A DNA stretch of 64,000 bases. It comes from Herbidospora daliensis. GTDB taxonomy: Bacteria > Actinomycetota > Actinomycetes > Streptosporangiales > Streptosporangiaceae. Positions 35,199-43,551 of this stretch are shown here, piece by piece. Every line of letters starts with the position of its first letter. Within the stretch, counting starts at the first letter, position 1. The position numbers and the translations under genes were made by a program. Location of the stretch: the NCBI RefSeq assembly GCF_001570585.1, contig NZ_BBXF01000003.1, forward strand, positions 407,353 through 471,352, read 5' to 3'. A model generated the notes under the pieces. That model was not told the origin of the DNA, ran no database searches, and saw only the letters and a list, made by a program, of their open reading frames with translations.

Positions 35199-36423
35199 CG
35201 GGACCCTCCGCGTCCATCAGTCGTAATTTCCGGGTGTGCTGTCCCTCGGGGGGATAGGGCTTGGCCTTCCTGAGGAACTGGTTGCCCGCCCGGCTCAAGG
35301 CCTCGGGAAAGGCCCGCCCGAACGAGGAGAAGTCGTCGATCCATTCGGTGTAGGGATCGGACAGCCGCTTGCCCAGAGTCGCGGCGAGTGTCGACCGGAG
35401 ATGCGGCGCGCGTGTCTGGGTCTCCTCGTCGAGGAGGTTCCACGGGATGATCACGCTCACCCAGGGCAGCTCGGCCTGGTCGAACGCGGCCAGGGCGGAA
35501 AGGCACGACGGCTCCGTCAGCGCCCACGGATCGATGATCAACACTCCGGGTCCGCTGGGCTGTTTGCCCGTCACCAGGTCGGGAGCGAAGGCGGAGAGCG
35601 AGCCGATCTCGGCCCGGAAGCCGTGCGCGTAGGCCATCTCCATCGCATAGGAGCAGAGCGAACGGCCGTGGTCCTCGTTGCGGTAGGGATTCCACTCCTC
35701 CGGGACGCGACCGTAGTAGTAGGCGCTCCGGCCATGGGGGAGTCGTTCGAGGTCGGGAGCGACGATGGTCAGGGTCATCGGCCGTTCGGCCTCGAAGTCC
35801 TCGAACGCGCTCGGCAGCGCACCGAAGTCGAGGGGTTCGGTCGGCCGTATCCAGGTCGCTTCGCCGACCTGGACGATGCGCCGGGCCAGTTCCCAGGTGG
35901 CGAGCTGGTATTGAGGGCGTCGGCGGCTCAGCTTCGTCAGACCGTAGAAGCCCTCGTCGCGGTAGCGGCTGCCCAGATCTTCATGGGCGAACTGGATGGA
36001 ACGGGCGACCTGGGGGAGTCTCTCGGGCTCCATGGGCGTCCACAACGCCGGGATGATCGCTTCGGGCCGATGGCCGTCTGGGCCGAGTTGGTTGTTGACC
36101 CGCTGCAGGAACGCCGTCCACTCACGGCCGCAGTTCGGACTCACGAAATAGCGAGGGCTGTACAGCGGAACGAAGACCCGGCAGGTGGCCAGCGCCTCGG
36201 CCAGGCGTTTCTGCCAGATGTGACCGGAGAGAAGGCCGGTGTCCATGAACCCGGCCATCGAGGCGTCGGTCAGATTGGTGAGCTCGAGAATGTGGTCGCG
36301 GAGATCGTTGAAGAGTTTGGTGACCCACTGGTTCGGCTTACGCTCGGGTCCGTTCGGCGGAGTGTGGGCGTAGCTGAGGAAAAAATAGGGGCCGGGTGGC
36401 TGTGGAGCCGACTGTTGTGCCAT
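35191..36423 (-). CDS. fxsC: FxsC, TIR-like protein of the FxSxx-COOH system
   Basis: 410 aa; ATG at 36423 preceded by GGGAGGCGG. The N-terminus YFFLSYAHTPP begins a TIR-like domain of about 200 residues (WVTKLFNDLRDHILELTN, then RVFVPLYSPRYFVSPNCGREW), the defining feature of FxsC. The second half (MTLTIVAPDLERLPHGRSAYYYG onward) is an alpha/beta domain containing VLIIDPWALTEPSCLSALAAFD. A TIR fold may cleave NAD or simply bind; the catalytic glutamate cannot be assigned with confidence. It is translationally coupled to FxsT2, so the two proteins probably work together. Confidence 0.9.
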   Translation of the reverse strand: MAQQSAPQPPGPYFFLSYAHTPPNGPERKPNQWVTKLFNDLRDHILELTNLTDASMAGFMDTGLLSGHIWQKRLAEALATCRVFVPLYSPRYFVSPNCGREWTAFLQRVNNQLGPDGHRPEAIIPALWTPMEPERLPQVARSIQFAHEDLGSRYRDEGFYGLTKLSRRRPQYQLATWELARRIVQVGEATWIRPTEPLDFGALPSAFEDFEAERPMTLTIVAPDLERLPHGRSAYYYGRVPEEWNPYRNEDHGRSLCSYAMEMAYAHGFRAEIGSLSAFAPDLVTGKQPSGPGVLIIDPWALTEPSCLSALAAFDQAELPWVSVIIPWNLLDEETQTRAPHLRSTLAATLGKRLSDPYTEWIDDFSSFGRAFPEALSRAGNQFLRKAKPYPPEGQHTRKLRLMDAEGPDG

Positions 36424-37063
36424 CCGCCTCCCTTCTCTTGCTCACTGTAGAGACCGGGCCGTCCTGAGCGAGAGTACGTGGAACCTCATTCTTCGCCTGT
36501 CGCTTCCGCCTCATCCGCATGACGGCGAAATACTCTGCCGAACGTCCAGGTGCGCACATATCCCGTGGTCCGGAAGCCGTGCCGAGCTCGGCGAAGTCGC
36601 TGTCATCGAAGATGACGTCGGAGAATTCTTGCCTTTCTGGCCGTCGTTGTCCGTCACTACGCAACGGTAGAGCCTGGTTGGAAAATGTCGATATAGGTAG
36701 CGACATTCGGCCAGGTGGAAAACGGTGCAACGGGCGATCCCAACGCCCGACAGGAGTATGCGAGCGCCGACCTCGCAGAGCCGACAGTGGAGAGTCCCCC
36801 TGCGATGACCTGCCGGATGGATGAATCGACGGCTGTCGGGGCTGGCGCGGCGAAACGAGTTCAGCGAGTGCCGCTGCGCGTCGACGGCATCATCGCCGGA
36901 ACTCCCGTTCGGACTCGCCTCGGGAGCGTTTTCCGGTAACCGGGGTTGGCCGCGCTGACGCCGGCGCTTCCCGAACCGATGGAATCGTCAGGGCTCTGAC
37001 GACCATTGGTGCGCCTCCCTCCACTCAGCCCGGGCCGGCGGAGAGAGGAGCGCACCGTTGTCG
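36424..37063. other. 640-nt non-coding gap between FxsC and FxsB2, with a structured dyad
   Basis: No convincing gene is seen on either strand. The clear element is a nested inverted repeat at 36673-36715: outer arms CCTGG (36673-36677) and CCAGG (36711-36715), inner arms AATGTCG (36684-36690) and CGACATT (36701-36707) around 10 nt. It lies about 250 nt upstream of the fxsC start and could mark the fxsC-fxsT promoter or operator. A 74-codon open frame at 36715-36939 on the + strand lacks a ribosome binding site and similarity. Confidence 0.5.
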
Positions 37064-39349
37064 TCACGGTTGTGACTGGAACGCCCTGTGGTGGGCGGCT
37101 GCGGACGCGCGGGCCAGTTCGAGGACGTCTTCGGGCAGTGGTTCGGTCAGCCACGGCGCAATGGTGGTCCGCATACGCGCGACGAAATCCCCGCCCAGAT
37201 CCGTCAGCGCGCCGCTGTTGGCAAGTGTTTCGATCGCCTCAGCCGTCTGCGCGCGCCAGCGCGCGAACTCGTGGCGGGCGGGATCGGGTTCGACGTGCCG
37301 CCTCCGCCGCCAGTAGTCGGCGACTGCGATGTGGGCGTAGGTCCCCTGCAGCAACCCTTCGAGGGGCCGAGGATCGGGACGCCACGGGGCGTAGAACAGG
37401 CGTTCGTCCTTCTCTTCGTAGAGATCGACGACATCGAGAATCGCGCCCAGCTTGACGTGCTGGAACTCGTGGATGATCAGCAGGGCCAGCGTCGCGGCGT
37501 CGGAAGGCAGCGCTGCGGCGACCGCGCCGAAGGCGTGGCGGGCGGTCGAACTGACGTCGCGACCGGCCTCGGCGGGCATCAGCGGCACCAGCGTGGACAG
37601 TCCGTCGCGCAGCCCGGGCAGGTAGTCGGGGTAGTCGCGCTCGATGAGTTTCCAGGCGCCGTCGAACGCTTGCTGCCAGTCGGCCAGTTCGTCGCGGTCG
37701 AGGCGGCGCGAGGCGGGCCACTGGTGACAGTGGCGATAAGGGTCGGCGTCCTCCAGGACGACGCTGTGCTCCCCGGAGGTGAGCCGCCGCACGGGCCACC
37801 ATTCGCCTTCGCCGTCGAGCGTGGTGACCTGACCGCCCTCCACCACTATTCCGACGTGGTCGCCGCTCACGTTGGCGAGCGCGCCTACGGTGGGCAGGTA
37901 CATCACACCGTCGGAGACCTCGGCCCGGATCTTGAGGGAGGTTCCCGCCCGGCACGCGACCGCGGCGGCGATGTTGCGCAGGTATCGGGGAGAGGCCTTG
38001 CCCTGAAGGCAGTCGATCGCCCATACCCGGACGTAAGGATGGGCGAACACGGCGTCGGCCAGGCCGGGGAAACTGTCGTCGAGGTCGGCCAGCGCGTCGA
38101 AGCCCTCCGGCTCCGATGGACCCACTGCGGTCATCAGCACCCGCCGGATGCTCATCTGCGGTCCGGCCAGCGCGTCGATCTCGGCAGCACCGCCGTAGCC
38201 GCTGGCAAGAAGCTCGAGAGCCTTCACGGGCAGATGGTGTGCCTGCATAGTCGTCGCCTCACGAACGTGACTGATCAGCTTGAAGAGGTCCATGCAGTAG
38301 ACGCTCGGGTTGTCGAATGAGTTGTCGCGGTAGCGGTGAGGATAGAGACCTCCACCGCAGCTCGACACCACCGGACACGACCGGCACTGGTCGGCCAGAC
38401 CTGCGATTCCGGTCTGCCGTGCGCCGATTCCCGGGTGGGCGGCCACTTCGTCGAGGGAGTTGCCGAAAACGTCGAACCCCGTGGCGGCGGCCCCGTCGAA
38501 GGCGACCTTCAGTGAGTCGACCTGTTCGTAGGAGCCGTCGGTGTCGACGACGACGAGGGTGCTCGGCTCCAGGCCGATCGCCTCGCTCAGGCTCGACCCG
38601 CCGTAGGAAGTGCGCAGGATGGACTCGAACAGGCGGATCCTGATCGGTCGCCCGTCGCTCTCCCAGCGGTCGTAGATGCGGCCCAGCCAATCGGCGTAGT
38701 CGGTCTCGGATCGGCGTGGAGGAGGCTCGTCCCAGGTCGCGTGGGGCAGGAGGAAGTCGACCTTCGGAGGGCTGAGGTGGCACAGCGCCTCGTAGACCCG
38801 GATCGGATCGTTCAAAGTGTCGATCGTGCAGAGAATCCCGCTGAAGAGGTGAGGGCTCTCCCGCTGGAGCAACTCGATGCTGCGGACGACCTTTTCGTAA
38901 CTGCTACGGCCGTCGGCGTAGAGGCGGTGGCGGTCGTTGGCTTCCTGGTCGCCGTCGAGGGATATTCCGATTTGGACCGAATGTTTTTCGAAGACCTGGA
39001 GATAACGTTTGCTGAGCAGAACGGCGTTGGTGTGTATCTTGAGTTGGACTTCGGTTTCCCCGTCAATGCGTTCCCGCAGTGTCGTGGCTATTTGGTCGAG
39101 CCGCTCCGGCCCTGCCAGAAGCGGCTCGCCGCCGTGCAGAATGACCGAAACTTCGCTCAGATTGCGTGATCTCGCATGTTCCGCGATTCGTTCTGCTATT
39201 TGAGTGATAGTATCGAGGGAGACCACCTTGGGGCGATTGCGCCACGATTGGTCGGCATGCTCGTAAACATAGCAGTGATCGCAGGCGAGATCGCACCGGC
39301 TGTGTACTTTTAGTACAAACTGCCGAAGTGCAAGGCGGGACCCTGTCAT
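37064..39349 (-). CDS. fxsB: Fused FxsB radical SAM and HEXXH peptide maturase ending in FQSQP (cassette 2)
   Basis: 761 aa from the ATG at 39349. Radical SAM motif C19-x3-C23-x2-C26 in SRCDLACDHCYVYE, HGGEPLLAG, and a SPASM-like cysteine cluster (CRSCPVVSSCGGG...YC) end the first ~370 residues. After a linker comes the HEXXH module with HEFQH (627-631) and FYAPWRPDPRPLEGLLQGTYAH. The protein thus fuses what are two separate genes in cassette 1. It should install cyclophane cross-links on the adjacent peptide. Its last residues are RAFQSQP, which itself fits FxSxx-COOH. The gene follows the FxsA-like gene by 25 nt; the 640-nt gap to fxsC suggests a separate promoter for that pair. Confidence 0.92.
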   Translation of the reverse strand: MTGSRLALRQFVLKVHSRCDLACDHCYVYEHADQSWRNRPKVVSLDTITQIAERIAEHARSRNLSEVSVILHGGEPLLAGPERLDQIATTLRERIDGETEVQLKIHTNAVLLSKRYLQVFEKHSVQIGISLDGDQEANDRHRLYADGRSSYEKVVRSIELLQRESPHLFSGILCTIDTLNDPIRVYEALCHLSPPKVDFLLPHATWDEPPPRRSETDYADWLGRIYDRWESDGRPIRIRLFESILRTSYGGSSLSEAIGLEPSTLVVVDTDGSYEQVDSLKVAFDGAAATGFDVFGNSLDEVAAHPGIGARQTGIAGLADQCRSCPVVSSCGGGLYPHRYRDNSFDNPSVYCMDLFKLISHVREATTMQAHHLPVKALELLASGYGGAAEIDALAGPQMSIRRVLMTAVGPSEPEGFDALADLDDSFPGLADAVFAHPYVRVWAIDCLQGKASPRYLRNIAAAVACRAGTSLKIRAEVSDGVMYLPTVGALANVSGDHVGIVVEGGQVTTLDGEGEWWPVRRLTSGEHSVVLEDADPYRHCHQWPASRRLDRDELADWQQAFDGAWKLIERDYPDYLPGLRDGLSTLVPLMPAEAGRDVSSTARHAFGAVAAALPSDAATLALLIIHEFQHVKLGAILDVVDLYEEKDERLFYAPWRPDPRPLEGLLQGTYAHIAVADYWRRRRHVEPDPARHEFARWRAQTAEAIETLANSGALTDLGGDFVARMRTTIAPWLTEPLPEDVLELARASAAAHHRAFQSQP

Positions 39350-39374
39350 TCAGTCCGTCCGAGTCGAGGCGAAA

Positions 39375-39536
39375 TCAGATTGAAGCCTGGAAAGCGGCGA
39401 CGCTCACGCGTGTCTCCGGCATGAGTCTGTTTAGCATCTTCGCCGTTTCGAGGCCATTGTATTTGGCCGTTTCCCGCAGCGTCTGCCTGCTCACATTGGT
39501 GACTGAGCAAGTGACTTCCGTAGTCCCATTGTTCAT
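39375..39536 (-). CDS. FxsA-like precursor peptide ending FQASI (cassette 2)
   Basis: 53 aa. ATG at 39536 with AAGGGG about 9 nt upstream. It ends SVAAFQASI: the phenylalanine is in the FxsA position but the expected serine is alanine, with serine one residue later (F-Q-A-S-I). The leader has TNVSRQTLRETAKYNGLETA, unlike FxsA1. It lies 25 nt upstream of the fused FxsB2, exactly where the substrate gene is expected, so I call it the cassette-2 precursor. The deviation from FxSxx is real in the sequence. It may be a variant substrate or a decaying copy. Confidence 0.7.
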   Translation of the reverse strand: MNNGTTEVTCSVTNVSRQTLRETAKYNGLETAKMLNRLMPETRVSVAAFQASI

Positions 39537-40211
39537 TTCTCGGGCCCCTTGTTAGGACTCCGATGGGAACCTGTTTCGATGAGGCGGATCAGGAACCATC
39601 GGGCTCGTTGACGTAGCAAGCCCCGGGGACTGACACGTCGAGTCACCGAGGCTAATCAGGACATACCACCGATTCGGTCACGTTAGGGACATGAGGGTGG
39701 CATGCTTCGACATTGTATATAGTCGATCCGCACCCTGCTTTGGGCCGGAACTGACTTACGGACAGCGCTCTCGTGGTGCGCCTGGCGGAATCGTACGGGA
39801 TAGCAGTGCCTTCCGGTCCCATGGACCCGTTGCGACTCGGTACGTAGGGCGGCTCTTGGAGTTCTGGACGTATCGAGCTGGGGCATTATGGCCATCGTTG
39901 TGTGGTGGTCGAGACCGCACTGTGGCACTTTGGTGATGTGAGCGGCCGGCCGGGCCGCCGGCGCGGAGTGGGGACGGCCGGACCGCTTTTGGGGACCTCT
40001 AGTCCTCGCCTGGGTGATCGTCGAGCGGACATCCCGTGGCCGAGCCGGCTCGGAGGAGGCGCTCTATTAGCTGTTCTTCTTCCGGAGCCAATGGCTCGTC
40101 GCGGTGGAGCGGTTTTCTCTTTTCTGTGGGTCGCCTCGGCATGATGACCCCTTGATCTCGTGATTTCCCTCGTCCCCCGGGAGTATATGGCGGGAGGGCG
40201 CAGTCGTGTAC
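39537..40211. other. 675-nt AT-richer intergenic region at the island edge
   Basis: No recognisable gene. It should contain the cassette-2 promoter (minus strand). A CGACATT (39708-39714), the same heptamer as in the dyad at 36701-36707, is followed by TATA and AGTCG. Short overlapping open frames on both strands (39683-39936) have no similarity, no ribosome binding site and no biased codon use. A GC-rich palindromic patch lies near 39942-39965. I see no integrase, tRNA or direct-repeat attachment site. Confidence 0.4.
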
Positions 40212-41468
40212 TCAGGATGTGTTATCGGAAACGAGCAGACGGTTCAGAGTCCGAACACCGAATTCCAGGCCCTCGACCGGCACTCTCTCGTCCACGCCGT
40301 GGAATAGTCCGAAATAGTCGAGTTCGGTGGGAAGAAGCAACGGGGCGAATCCGTACCCTTTGATGCCGATGCGGGCGAACGACTTCGCGTCGGTTCCGCC
40401 CGTCATCACGTAGGGTACCGGGCGTGCCAACGGATCCTCAAGGCGCACGGCGTCGCACAGTTCGTTGAACAGTCCACTGATGGGGGCGGAGGGGCCGTCC
40501 TCGAAGTTGATGAACTCACGGGTGATTCGAGGGCCCAAAAGCCGGTCGATGGTAGCCAGGAATTCGTCTTTCAATCCGGGGACGAAACGTCCGTCGATTC
40601 CCGCCTCAGCTGTCCCAGGAATTACATTGATCTTGTATCCGGCGTTCAGCATGGTCGGATTGGCGGAATTCCTGATCGTGCCCTTGAACAGGGCGGCCGC
40701 CTTCGGGGGCACCTCAGCCAGGTGCGCCGGATCGATCTCCATGCCGAGGACGCCGGACAGTTCCCTGATCATGGCCGAGACCTCCGGCGTGAGGTGGATC
40801 GGCCACTCGTAGTCGGCCACCCGTGCCAGCGCCCGCGCCATCTCCGCGACCGGGTTGTCGACAGGAGGCTTCGACCCGTGCCCCGCCACCCCGTGCGCCG
40901 TCACCTTCATCCACGCCGTCCCCCGCTCCCCGACCCCGATCGGGTAAACCCGCACCCCCGACGGCATCGTCACCGAGAACCCCCCGGACTCCGAGATCGC
41001 CTCCGAACACCCCTCAAAGAGGTCGGCATGCTCGGAGACCACATACCGCGACCCGAACTCCCCAGTAGCCTCCTCATCAGCGAGAAAGGCCAGCACGAGG
41101 TCCCGCCGAGGCCGCACCCCCTGCCGCACCCACGCCAGCGTCATCGCCAGCGACCCCTTCATGTCCACGGCCCCGCGTCCGTGCACGTAGCCGTCGGCGA
41201 TCTCCCCGCTGAAGGGGTGCAGCTTCCAGTCGGCGGGGTCGGCCGGCACCACGTCGAGGTGCCCGTGGATCAGCAGCGCGTCGGGAGAGTCGCCGGGCAC
41301 CCGGCAGACCACGCTCGCCCGCCGGGGCGCGCTCTCGACCAGGACGGGGGAGAGCCCGACCTCGGAGAGCAGCCCCGCCACGTACTCGGCGGCCTCCCGC
41401 TCCCCGGGCCCGGGGTTGGTGGTGTCGATGCGGATCAGCTCGGAACAGATCTTGGCAGCCTCACTCAT
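40212..41468 (-). CDS. M20-family metallopeptidase/deacylase (ArgE/DapE type)
   Basis: 418 aa. The M20 core is clear: LIHGHLDVVPADPADW (metal His and Asp), GRGAVDMKGSLAM (bridging Asp), LAFLADEEATGEFGS (catalytic Glu pair) and a C-terminal GGTDAKSF with the last metal histidine region. The enzymes are cytosolic di-zinc amidohydrolases acting on N-acyl amino acids or peptides. The exact substrate is not predictable. Codon bias differs between the 3' part (about 40212-40720, less GC-biased) and the 5' part, suggesting that a recombination boundary of the island falls within this gene. The start at 41468 is the ATG beginning MSEAAKICSELIRIDTTNPG. Confidence 0.9.
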   Translation of the reverse strand: MSEAAKICSELIRIDTTNPGPGEREAAEYVAGLLSEVGLSPVLVESAPRRASVVCRVPGDSPDALLIHGHLDVVPADPADWKLHPFSGEIADGYVHGRGAVDMKGSLAMTLAWVRQGVRPRRDLVLAFLADEEATGEFGSRYVVSEHADLFEGCSEAISESGGFSVTMPSGVRVYPIGVGERGTAWMKVTAHGVAGHGSKPPVDNPVAEMARALARVADYEWPIHLTPEVSAMIRELSGVLGMEIDPAHLAEVPPKAAALFKGTIRNSANPTMLNAGYKINVIPGTAEAGIDGRFVPGLKDEFLATIDRLLGPRITREFINFEDGPSAPISGLFNELCDAVRLEDPLARPVPYVMTGGTDAKSFARIGIKGYGFAPLLLPTELDYFGLFHGVDERVPVEGLEFGVRTLNRLLVSDNTS

Positions 41469-41539
41469 GATCCAAGCCTTACCTGATTGAGCATCCCCCT
41501 ACTCACGCCACCCCACCAGAAGCACGCCAAGCTCCGGAT

Positions 41540-42349
41540 ATGCGGAGGAATCTGCTGATCTATCAGGGCCCCGGCGCGCCGCCCACCCCGGAGGGCTGGC
41601 ACGCCATCAGGACCACCCACCACGACCCGCGCAGCCTCTGCCGCTGGATCGACGCGCGCTGGGAGGGCGGGCGGATCGCGCTGGTCGCCCACGGCACGGC
41701 CGGTCTCGTCTTCCGCCACGCCTACCTGGTCGCCAACGGCGACGACGACTCCCGCGAGCACCGCCCGTGGGCCAGGCACGTCTCCCGTATGGTCCTCCTG
41801 GCCTGCCCCAGCCGGGGCGCGGGCCTCGGGCGTTTCCGCAGGGGCGGCGCTTACGTCACCGACCTGCGCATCCGCTGGGTCGACCACTTCGACCGCACCA
41901 CCGACCCGGTCAAGATGGTTCAGATCAACGGGCCGTCGGCGAACCGCGACGACTGCGTGGACGTCGAGCAGTTTCCCAACGCCCGGCTCGTCACCACACC
42001 CGACGTCTTCGACAACCGGGCCATCCTCGACGCGGTCGTCGGCCGCTTCCAGCCCACCACACCCCCGTCACGGCCGGCGCCTCAGCCCACGGAGTTCCTG
42101 CTCACCCCGTACACGAGACTGAGCACCTTCCTCGACCTGTACGCCCAGACCTACGCCCTCCACCGCCACGCCGGCCTGAGCGTCACAGCGGTCGAAGGGG
42201 GCGCCAGAACCCTGGCGAAGGCCCTGAGCCGGGTGCCGTCCCTCAGATTCGACACGGTCCGGCTGGACCGCCCGGCCCTCCCGCCCGACTTCCCCTGGCA
42301 ACGGGTCGTCGAGCGGGAACAGGCCGACCACATCACGCGCACCGGATAG
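41540..42349 (+). CDS. Hypothetical protein with partial alpha/beta-hydrolase-like N-terminus
   Basis: 269 aa. LIYQGPGAPPTPEGWHAIR and RIALVAHGTAGLVFRHAYL look like the start of a lipase or hydrolase-type alpha/beta fold with a V-A-H-G-T loop, but no G-x-S-x-G nucleophile elbow is present, so it is probably not an active hydrolase. The second half (LLTPYTRLSTFLDLYAQTYALHRHAGL) is helical. There is no signal peptide and no family recognised. It is divergent from the M20 gene over 71 nt. Confidence 0.55.
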   Translation: MRRNLLIYQGPGAPPTPEGWHAIRTTHHDPRSLCRWIDARWEGGRIALVAHGTAGLVFRHAYLVANGDDDSREHRPWARHVSRMVLLACPSRGAGLGRFRRGGAYVTDLRIRWVDHFDRTTDPVKMVQINGPSANRDDCVDVEQFPNARLVTTPDVFDNRAILDAVVGRFQPTTPPSRPAPQPTEFLLTPYTRLSTFLDLYAQTYALHRHAGLSVTAVEGGARTLAKALSRVPSLRFDTVRLDRPALPPDFPWQRVVEREQADHITRTG

Positions 42350-42381
42350 GCGCACACCGGCGGCGCCCAGCGGAGCGCCCC

Positions 42382-43452
42382 CTACAGGTAGAGCCCCGTT
42401 TCCACCGGGGTCTCCTCCGGAACCACGCCCGCCTTCAGCGCGAACATCTCCGCCAGCGTCAACCCCCCAGGCCCGACCCTGACAGAAGACCCCAGCCACG
42501 CCGAAGCCTCGTCGGCCTGCATACGCCCGACTTCGATCTGCGCCAGACACCGCCCCGGCCGCACCACCGCGGGATGCAACCGCTGCAGATCCTCATTGGT
42601 GGTCACAGCCACGAGCACATCCCGCCCCTGCCCCAGCAACCCATCGGTCAGGTTGAGCAGCCGGGAAAGCCCCTGCCCCGCAGAAAGTTTGGCCTCGGCC
42701 CGGATCAGCTCGTCACAGTCCTCAAGCACGAGAAGCCGCCACTTCTTCTCGTCATGGTCAGGGCAGTCGCACCCGACCGCCACCTCCATCAGATACCCCG
42801 GGTCGTTGAACAGCCGCTCGGGGTCGAGCACGCAGTCGACCTGGCACCAGGCGCGCCACTCCCGCGCGAGCGTCCGCAGCAGCGTCGTCTTCCCTGTCCC
42901 GGGCGGCCCGTGCAGGAGCAGCAAGCGCCCCGGGGCGGTCCCGCCCCGCAGCGCCATCAGGGAATCCAGCTTCCCCAGAGCAAGCCGGGGGTAGTTCCGG
43001 CGCACGTCCGCCCACGCCGACGCCCCGATCGTCTTCGTCGAGCGCCGGCGCCCGTGTTCGGACTTCCAGAAGAAGCCCATCGTCACGTTGTCGTCGTCGG
43101 CCGGTTTCGGTTCGGCGGCGTCCTTCACCGTTTCGGTCACCACGGCCGCGGCCAGGTCTTCGGTCACGGCCGTCACCGCGACCATCGCGCTGCCGCTCTT
43201 GTAGCGGACGACGCGCATGGTCCAGCCGTCGCCCTCGTACAGGCGGGAGTCGGGGCCGTCGTCCGACGACGCGGCGCGTACCAGCATGCCGCCGGAAGCG
43301 GTCAGCGGCGCGTCCTTGCGTACCCTTTCGACGCTGGCGGTCTGCGCCCACGGCTGTACCCCGGTCGCGAAAGGGGAGAGGGCCAGGGCGTCGATGATGT
43401 CGGCGGGGCTGTCGCTGTCGTCGACCCACACTTTCATCTCGAGCGGAGTCAT
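42382..43452 (-). CDS. AAA-type ATPase with N-terminal DUF5925
   Basis: 356 aa from ATG 43452 (M in MTPLEMKVWVDD); an upstream ATG at 43494 is in frame. The N-terminal ~100 residues (DDSDSPADIIDALALSPFATG, then RVRKDAPLTASGGMLVRAAS) match the DUF5925 pattern. An AAA core follows: Walker A LLLHGPPGTGKTTLLRTLA, Walker B RLLVLEDCDELI, sensor VAVTTNEDLQRLHPA and arginine finger region RPGRC. Such proteins are common in actinomycetes with unknown clients. It is convergent with the hypothetical gene upstream (32-nt gap). Confidence 0.82.
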   Translation of the reverse strand: MTPLEMKVWVDDSDSPADIIDALALSPFATGVQPWAQTASVERVRKDAPLTASGGMLVRAASSDDGPDSRLYEGDGWTMRVVRYKSGSAMVAVTAVTEDLAAAVVTETVKDAAEPKPADDDNVTMGFFWKSEHGRRRSTKTIGASAWADVRRNYPRLALGKLDSLMALRGGTAPGRLLLLHGPPGTGKTTLLRTLAREWRAWCQVDCVLDPERLFNDPGYLMEVAVGCDCPDHDEKKWRLLVLEDCDELIRAEAKLSAGQGLSRLLNLTDGLLGQGRDVLVAVTTNEDLQRLHPAVVRPGRCLAQIEVGRMQADEASAWLGSSVRVGPGGLTLAEMFALKAGVVPEETPVETGLYL

Positions 43453-43551
43453 GGAGGTAATGATCCCGATCTGTCGGGGGAGGTGTCGACGCATTATCCG
43501 TTTACGCGTGGGACACGGGGGCGAAATCGGCCTCGCGTAGGAAGGTGAGGC

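Noticed and set aside
36338-36730. 130-codon minus-strand ORF containing FSDVIFDDSDFAEL, considered as a third precursor peptide
   Set aside because: It overlaps the start of fxsC, does not end in FxSxx and has no ribosome binding site.
36715-36939. 74-codon + strand ORF in the fxsB2-fxsC gap
   Set aside because: Codon use is moderately gene-like, but there is no ribosome binding site, no similarity, and its orientation opposes the flanking operon.
39683-39936. Overlapping short ORFs on both strands at the island edge
   Set aside because: No codon bias, start signal or similarity; treated as non-coding.
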